45,759 nucleotides of DNA, from NCBI GenBank assembly GCA_902589825.1, contig CACIUL010000022.1:1-45759 (forward strand), given 5' to 3'. Under the pieces are notes generated by a model. That model saw nothing but the letters and a program-made list of their open reading frames with translations, was not told where the DNA came from and did no database searches. The number at the start of each line of letters is the position of its first letter. The first letter of the stretch is position 1. Source of the DNA: an uncultured Verrucomicrobiota bacterium. GTDB taxonomy: Bacteria; Verrucomicrobiota; Verrucomicrobiia; Verrucomicrobiales; DEV007. A program made the position numbers and the translations under genes. Of this stretch, positions 41,945 through 45,759 are shown piece after piece.

Positions 41945-42859
41945 ATGACAGGAACACTAAGCTTACTGAAGAAAATCACCGCCTCTGCCATCTGCGCCTT
42001 GATGGTATGGGTTTACTCAGGCATTGCTTCAATGGCAGGCCCACCGGAAGGGCTCTCAACGTTCAAGGAATGCAGGCTCACAGCAGCAGAATGGGCGGAT
42101 GGCGACAGCTTTGAAGTTCTTTTTCAGGACGGCAGCAAGCATACCGTGAGGCTGTATGGCGCAGACTGCATGGAGAAACAGGTCCATACCACGACCGATG
42201 CGAGGCGATTGCGTGCACAACGGCGTTACTTCGGTATCTCCAGCCATGGCGGAAGCCACAAGACTTCCATTGCACAGGCAAAAGCCCAAGGTTCACGGGC
42301 ATGGAAAGCAGTACAACTGCTGCTCAAGGAACCTTTTACCGTCACCACCGCCTTTGCAGACGCCAGGGGTGATGGTCGCTTTAAACGTATCTATGCCTTT
42401 GTGGAAACTTCCGCCGGCGAAGACCTCGCCAGCCTGCTCGTTGACCGTGGGCTTGCCCGTGCTTTCGGGGTCTATCGCCGCCGTTCCGACAATGTAAGCG
42501 CTGATGAATACCGCGCAAGACTCAAGGACCTTGAGCTTAAAGCCGCAAAATCCGCAGCTGGCATCTGGGCATTAACTGACTGGGAAGCACTGCCGGGCGA
42601 GAGACGTGCGGAACGCGAGGAAACAGAGGAACTATCGCTTGCAAGAAAAAAAACCGCGCCGTCGCCACGATCCGTTGACCCGAATACTGCAAGTCGTGAC
42701 CTTTTAATGCAGTTGCCCGGTATCGGGGAACAACTCGCCAACCGCATTATTGAAGGCCGTGCCGGCGGCATCTATCGTAAAGCCGGTGATTTACTGCGCA
42801 TCAGCGGGATTGGGACTGCAACCCTTGAAAAGTTAAGGCCTTTCCTGCTTTTCAAATAA
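41945..42859 (+). CDS. Secreted thermonuclease-like protein with ComEA-type helix-hairpin-helix domain
   Basis: After a hydrophobic N-terminus (ITASAICALMVWVYSGIASM, about residues 11-30) comes a staphylococcal nuclease-type domain: WADGDSFEVLF, VRLYGADCMEKQ (R69 and E77 at the places of catalytic Arg and Glu), GRFKRIYAFVE (second Arg) and the LVDRGLARAFG ending. Residues about 243-304 form a ComEA-like pair of helix-hairpin-helix elements: DPNTASRDLLMQLPGIGEQL and LLRISGIGTATLEKLRPF. Nuclease plus DNA-binding HhH suggests an exported DNase that grips DNA. The fold of the nuclease contains a longer insert (about residues 80-115) than usual. The start at 41945 is preferred to the ATG at 41798 because the signal segment begins there. 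Confidence 0.82.
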   Translation: MTGTLSLLKKITASAICALMVWVYSGIASMAGPPEGLSTFKECRLTAAEWADGDSFEVLFQDGSKHTVRLYGADCMEKQVHTTTDARRLRAQRRYFGISSHGGSHKTSIAQAKAQGSRAWKAVQLLLKEPFTVTTAFADARGDGRFKRIYAFVETSAGEDLASLLVDRGLARAFGVYRRRSDNVSADEYRARLKDLELKAAKSAAGIWALTDWEALPGERRAEREETEELSLARKKTAPSPRSVDPNTASRDLLMQLPGIGEQLANRIIEGRAGGIYRKAGDLLRISGIGTATLEKLRPFLLFK

Positions 42860-43028
42860 TGCAACGCACTTGGCAAGGAGTCTGGAATCTCCTGATCAGA
42901 AGGCTGGCTTTATCCGGCCGAGTAAGTTAAAATATTTACTGCCCGCCGTCCTGGACCAGGGAAAACCAGGTTCAGGCACCCCTCCCACGGACATTCACCC
43001 GCTTGCGCCTTGTGGACCAGCTGGAAAA

Positions 43029-45759
43029 ATGAAAAGTAAAATCTCACGCCTTCCGGGACTCCCCATTCTTTGGGCATTCCTGGCATCAGGTCTCATGACA
43101 ACCTCATCAATGTCCATGGACACGGTTGTTGTCTTTAATGAAATCCATTACCATCCGGCAAACGGGCAGGAATCCCTTGAGTTTGTTGAACTCTACAACC
43201 AGCACTCCGTTGATATTGACATCTCCGGATGGCAAATATCCGGAGGCATTGATTTTACTTTCCCGGGACAAACTGTGATTAACGCAGACAGTTACCTTGT
43301 CGTTGCTGCCGACCCGGATGCCCTTAAAGCCAATACACAGGCATCTGAAGTTCTCGGGCCATTTTCCGGAAAGCTCAGCAATGGTGGTGAAACCCTGCTC
43401 CTGCTCAACAATAACAGGCGGGTCATGGATGAGGTCGATTACAATGACCGCCCCCCCTGGCCAAGTGCTCCTGACGGCTCGGGTCTTTCCCTGTCGAAAA
43501 TCCGGCCCCATTCCATCAGTGCCCTCCCGGCCAACTGGACAAAAAGCCGGGATCTATCCGGCAGCCCGGGAAGGATCAACTTTCCCCCACCTGATGCACC
43601 GCCGCCAACGGTGAAAATACCGCTGGTGGCACTCGACTCCTTATGGCGATACAACGAGAGCGGTACCGACCTTGGTGCCGACTGGGCAAAGCAGGAACAT
43701 GAAATCCGGGGTGACTGGAAATCAGGCATTGGGGTATTGGCGAGGGAAACCGGGCTTGATGAACCAATCGGCACCGAATTAACCCGTCCCTTCCTCAACG
43801 ATCCCTATGTCATCACCTATTACTTTGAGACCGGATTCAATCTCACTCAGGAGGACCTGCAGGGCATTGAGGCACTGGAACTGAGCTTCCTCATCGATGA
43901 CGGTGCAATTTTCTATATCAACGGCGAGGAAGTATACCGCTATAATATGCCTGCCGGGAGCACGGATGCAGCAACCTTGGCCAGTGCCGCCGCCGAGGCA
44001 CAATTGCGGGCACCTCTCAATATACCTTCATGGAGCCTATCCCCCGGGGAAAACCGTATCTCGGTCGAGGTACACCAGTCCAAGTTGGGCAGCAGCGACG
44101 TGGTAATGGGGGCCAGGCTAAACCTTGTCAGGCAGGCCTCTCCGTCAGAATCATCCCTTTCCCTAAACGAGCTTGGCAGCAGTGATGAGGATGACTGGTG
44201 GTTTGAGCTGCTTAATACCGGAAGCTCCCCCATTGATCTTGCCGGTTACCGGCTGGTCATTAACGGGAACGCAGCCCGCAGCCATCTATTTGCCGACGGG
44301 AAACTGGATCCAGGCTCCCTGATGACCAGTTCCTCCTCGGCAACCGGCCTATACCCGGAAAACGGCGATTCACTGTTTCTCTTCTCTCCCGGCGGTTTCC
44401 CCGTTGATAATGCCATTGTCGGCAAAAGGCCCAGGGGCCGTTTGCCAAACGAGCCCCTTGGGACATTCTATACCCCTGAATCCATTACTCCTGGCGCAGA
44501 AAACACCTTTTCCTTCCAGCAGGACATTATCATTAACGAGGTGATGTATCACCACCGGCCGCAATATGCCAAGGCGGGGGATCCACCGACTTTCTCCACC
44601 AGGTTGCTATCCGGCTGGGATGCCACCTGGAGATATAACGAGGAGGGCGACGACCTCGGTACAAGTTGGGCAGCAACCGCCCATGCCATCGGTGGCAACT
44701 GGCAACAGGGCACAGGTCCACTTGGCTATGAAACCAGTGCCGGGAGAATTCCCGTGCCCATTTCCACAAACCTGAGGAACCCTTCATCCAATGCACCCAG
44801 GGTCACCACCTATTATTTTGAAACCGAGTTTGAACTGGACGGAGACTCACTTTCTGAAATCACCCAGCTTCATTTCAGCCACCTGACTGATGATGGTGCC
44901 ATCTACTACCTCAACGGGCAGGAAGTGTCACGTTACGACATGCCCGATGGCGTGGTAACATCCGCGACATTCGCAGTCAACAACACGGCCACCGAGGCGG
45001 ATGCCATACGCTCCTTCACTGTCGACCCGGGTTTCCTGGTTGCCGGAACCAACCGAATCTCGGTCGAGGTCCACCAGGCATCAGCCAACAGCAGTGATGT
45101 CGTTATGGGCCTGAAACTCGAGGCCTGGCAGGAGGTCCTTGGCCCTTCACCATCGGTACCCTTCAGGGAAAATCCGGAGGAATGGATCGAGTTGTATAAC
45201 CGCTCAGCCAAGGTGGTTGACCTATCAGGATGGAAACTGGACGGGGCAATCAGCTTTACCTTTGAGGAAGGCATGCAAATTGCAGGAAATGGCTACCTGG
45301 TCATTGCCAGGGATGCCGCAAGCCTTGCAGTCAAATTCCCCGGAATTGAAATTGCCGGCAATTTCAGCGGACAGCTTTCAAACCGGGGTGAACGCATTCT
45401 GCTCCTGGATGCACAACAGAACCCGGCCGATGAAGTGCTTTATTTCGATGATAATCCATGGCCTGGACAGGCAGACGGCGGCGGTTCAAGCCTCGAGTTG
45501 CGGCATCCGGACATCGATAATGCCATCGCCTCATCATGGGCAGCCAGCAACAACCGGCAAACATCGGAATGGCAAGACTACAGCTTTACCCTTACCGCAA
45601 GGGATCCCACATACCGTCCCGGGCAGTTTAACTTCCACGAATTACGCATCGGCATGCTGGAAGCGGGTGAAATCCTGATCGATGACCTGTCTGTATTGGA
45701 GGATCCCGGTGGTGCAGCCATTGAGCTGATCGCCAACGGCACGTTTGAGAACAGCATCG
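43029..45759 (+). CDS. Secreted lamin-tail-domain protein with repeated beta domains (3' end outside window)
   Basis: The frame is open from ATG 43029 to the window end (910 codons) without stop. Signal peptide: MKSKISRLPGLPILWAFLAS and on. Visible domains are: LTD 1 (residues about 37-165, NEIHYHPANGQESLEFVELY and DISGWQISGGIDFTFPG); a galactose-binding-like beta domain (about 195-375, LWRYNESGTDLGADW, LIDDGAIFYINGEEVY, ISVEVHQSKLGSSDVVMG); an LTD-like domain 2 (LNELGSSDEDDWWFELLNTG); and LTD 3, which starts INEVMYHHRP but is interrupted by a second beta domain (ATWRYNEEGDDLG ... ISVEVHQASANSSDVVMG) before it resumes with EEWIELYNRSAKVVDLSGW. A CotH domain probably follows outside the window. 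It belongs to the same class as the genes at 1-1374 and 35437-38691. Confidence 0.88.
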   Translation, partial: MKSKISRLPGLPILWAFLASGLMTTSSMSMDTVVVFNEIHYHPANGQESLEFVELYNQHSVDIDISGWQISGGIDFTFPGQTVINADSYLVVAADPDALKANTQASEVLGPFSGKLSNGGETLLLLNNNRRVMDEVDYNDRPPWPSAPDGSGLSLSKIRPHSISALPANWTKSRDLSGSPGRINFPPPDAPPPTVKIPLVALDSLWRYNESGTDLGADWAKQEHEIRGDWKSGIGVLARETGLDEPIGTELTRPFLNDPYVITYYFETGFNLTQEDLQGIEALELSFLIDDGAIFYINGEEVYRYNMPAGSTDAATLASAAAEAQLRAPLNIPSWSLSPGENRISVEVHQSKLGSSDVVMGARLNLVRQASPSESSLSLNELGSSDEDDWWFELLNTGSSPIDLAGYRLVINGNAARSHLFADGKLDPGSLMTSSSSATGLYPENGDSLFLFSPGGFPVDNAIVGKRPRGRLPNEPLGTFYTPESITPGAENTFSFQQDIIINEVMYHHRPQYAKAGDPPTFSTRLLSGWDATWRYNEEGDDLGTSWAATAHAIGGNWQQGTGPLGYETSAGRIPVPISTNLRNPSSNAPRVTTYYFETEFELDGDSLSEITQLHFSHLTDDGAIYYLNGQEVSRYDMPDGVVTSATFAVNNTATEADAIRSFTVDPGFLVAGTNRISVEVHQASANSSDVVMGLKLEAWQEVLGPSPSVPFRENPEEWIELYNRSAKVVDLSGWKLDGAISFTFEEGMQIAGNGYLVIARDAASLAVKFPGIEIAGNFSGQLSNRGERILLLDAQQNPADEVLYFDDNPWPGQADGGGSSLELRHPDIDNAIASSWAASNNRQTSEWQDYSFTLTARDPTYRPGQFNFHELRIGMLEAGEILIDDLSVLEDPGGAAIELIANGTFENSI

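Overview
The window reads as a chromosomal piece of a Gram-negative bacterium of the PVC superphylum, most likely Verrucomicrobiota (Opitutae/Puniceicoccales-like). The reasons are a DUF1501 protein with a Tat signal next to a DUF1553-type domain, several secreted lamin-tail-domain (LTD)/CotH proteins with the calcium-loop motif DADGDGLSNLMEYA, lipopolysaccharide genes (an LpxL-WaaF fusion, kdsD, lpxK), and almost no Shine-Dalgarno sequences. This placement is inference; no rRNA or tRNA gene was seen. Gene density is high. The only coding gap above 300 bases (2367-2799) holds a 34-codon ribosomal-protein gene.

Layout. 1-1374: tail of a secreted LTD protein. 1488-9777: housekeeping genes: hisG, a bS22/mS38-like mini-gene, then on the minus strand tatC, argH and fur, a plus-strand M23 peptidase, an acyltransferase-heptosyltransferase fusion and secG. 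9957-13033: sulfate assimilation operon cysH-cysD-cysN behind a promoter with nested inverted repeats. 13224-16355: a TPR/thioredoxin-like secreted protein and a YwaF-like membrane protein. 16356-22824: two tandem paralogous secreted giants built from BACON and DUF5011 repeats. 22891-26498 (minus): amidohydrolase, M50-like membrane protease, efp and kdsD. 26620-33986: GT4 glycosyltransferase, rpsB-tsf, lpxK (minus), rph, cysQ, an atypical SDR and a small membrane protein. 34008-38691 (minus): DUF1501 preceded by an LTD-CotH protein fused in frame to a DUF1553 C-terminus. 38849-45759: transketolase, a secreted esterase, a thermonuclease-HhH protein and the start of another LTD protein that runs off the window.

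The most unusual content is in the secreted-protein loci. (i) The two BACON/DUF5011 genes arose by a tandem duplication whose junction is still readable: between them lie the last 13 codons plus stop of the downstream-flank amidohydrolase and the last 45 matching bases near the end of the other flank's YwaF gene. (ii) Each paralog has the same predicted promoter, whose -35 element is supplied by the last unit of a 7-bp tandem array (8 copies at one locus, 4 at the other). (iii) The gene before DUF1501 is a chimera of a CotH protein and a DUF1553 C-terminus. Both SecG and TatC carry long low-complexity C-terminal tails.

How the genes work together: CysD/CysN make APS, CysH (Fe-S type) reduces it, and CysQ could clear PAP. 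KdsD, LpxK and the LpxL-WaaF fusion serve Kdo/lipid A/core synthesis. TatC would export the DUF1501 protein and SecG supports export of the many signal-peptide proteins here. Functions are assigned from motifs recognised by eye; no database search was run.
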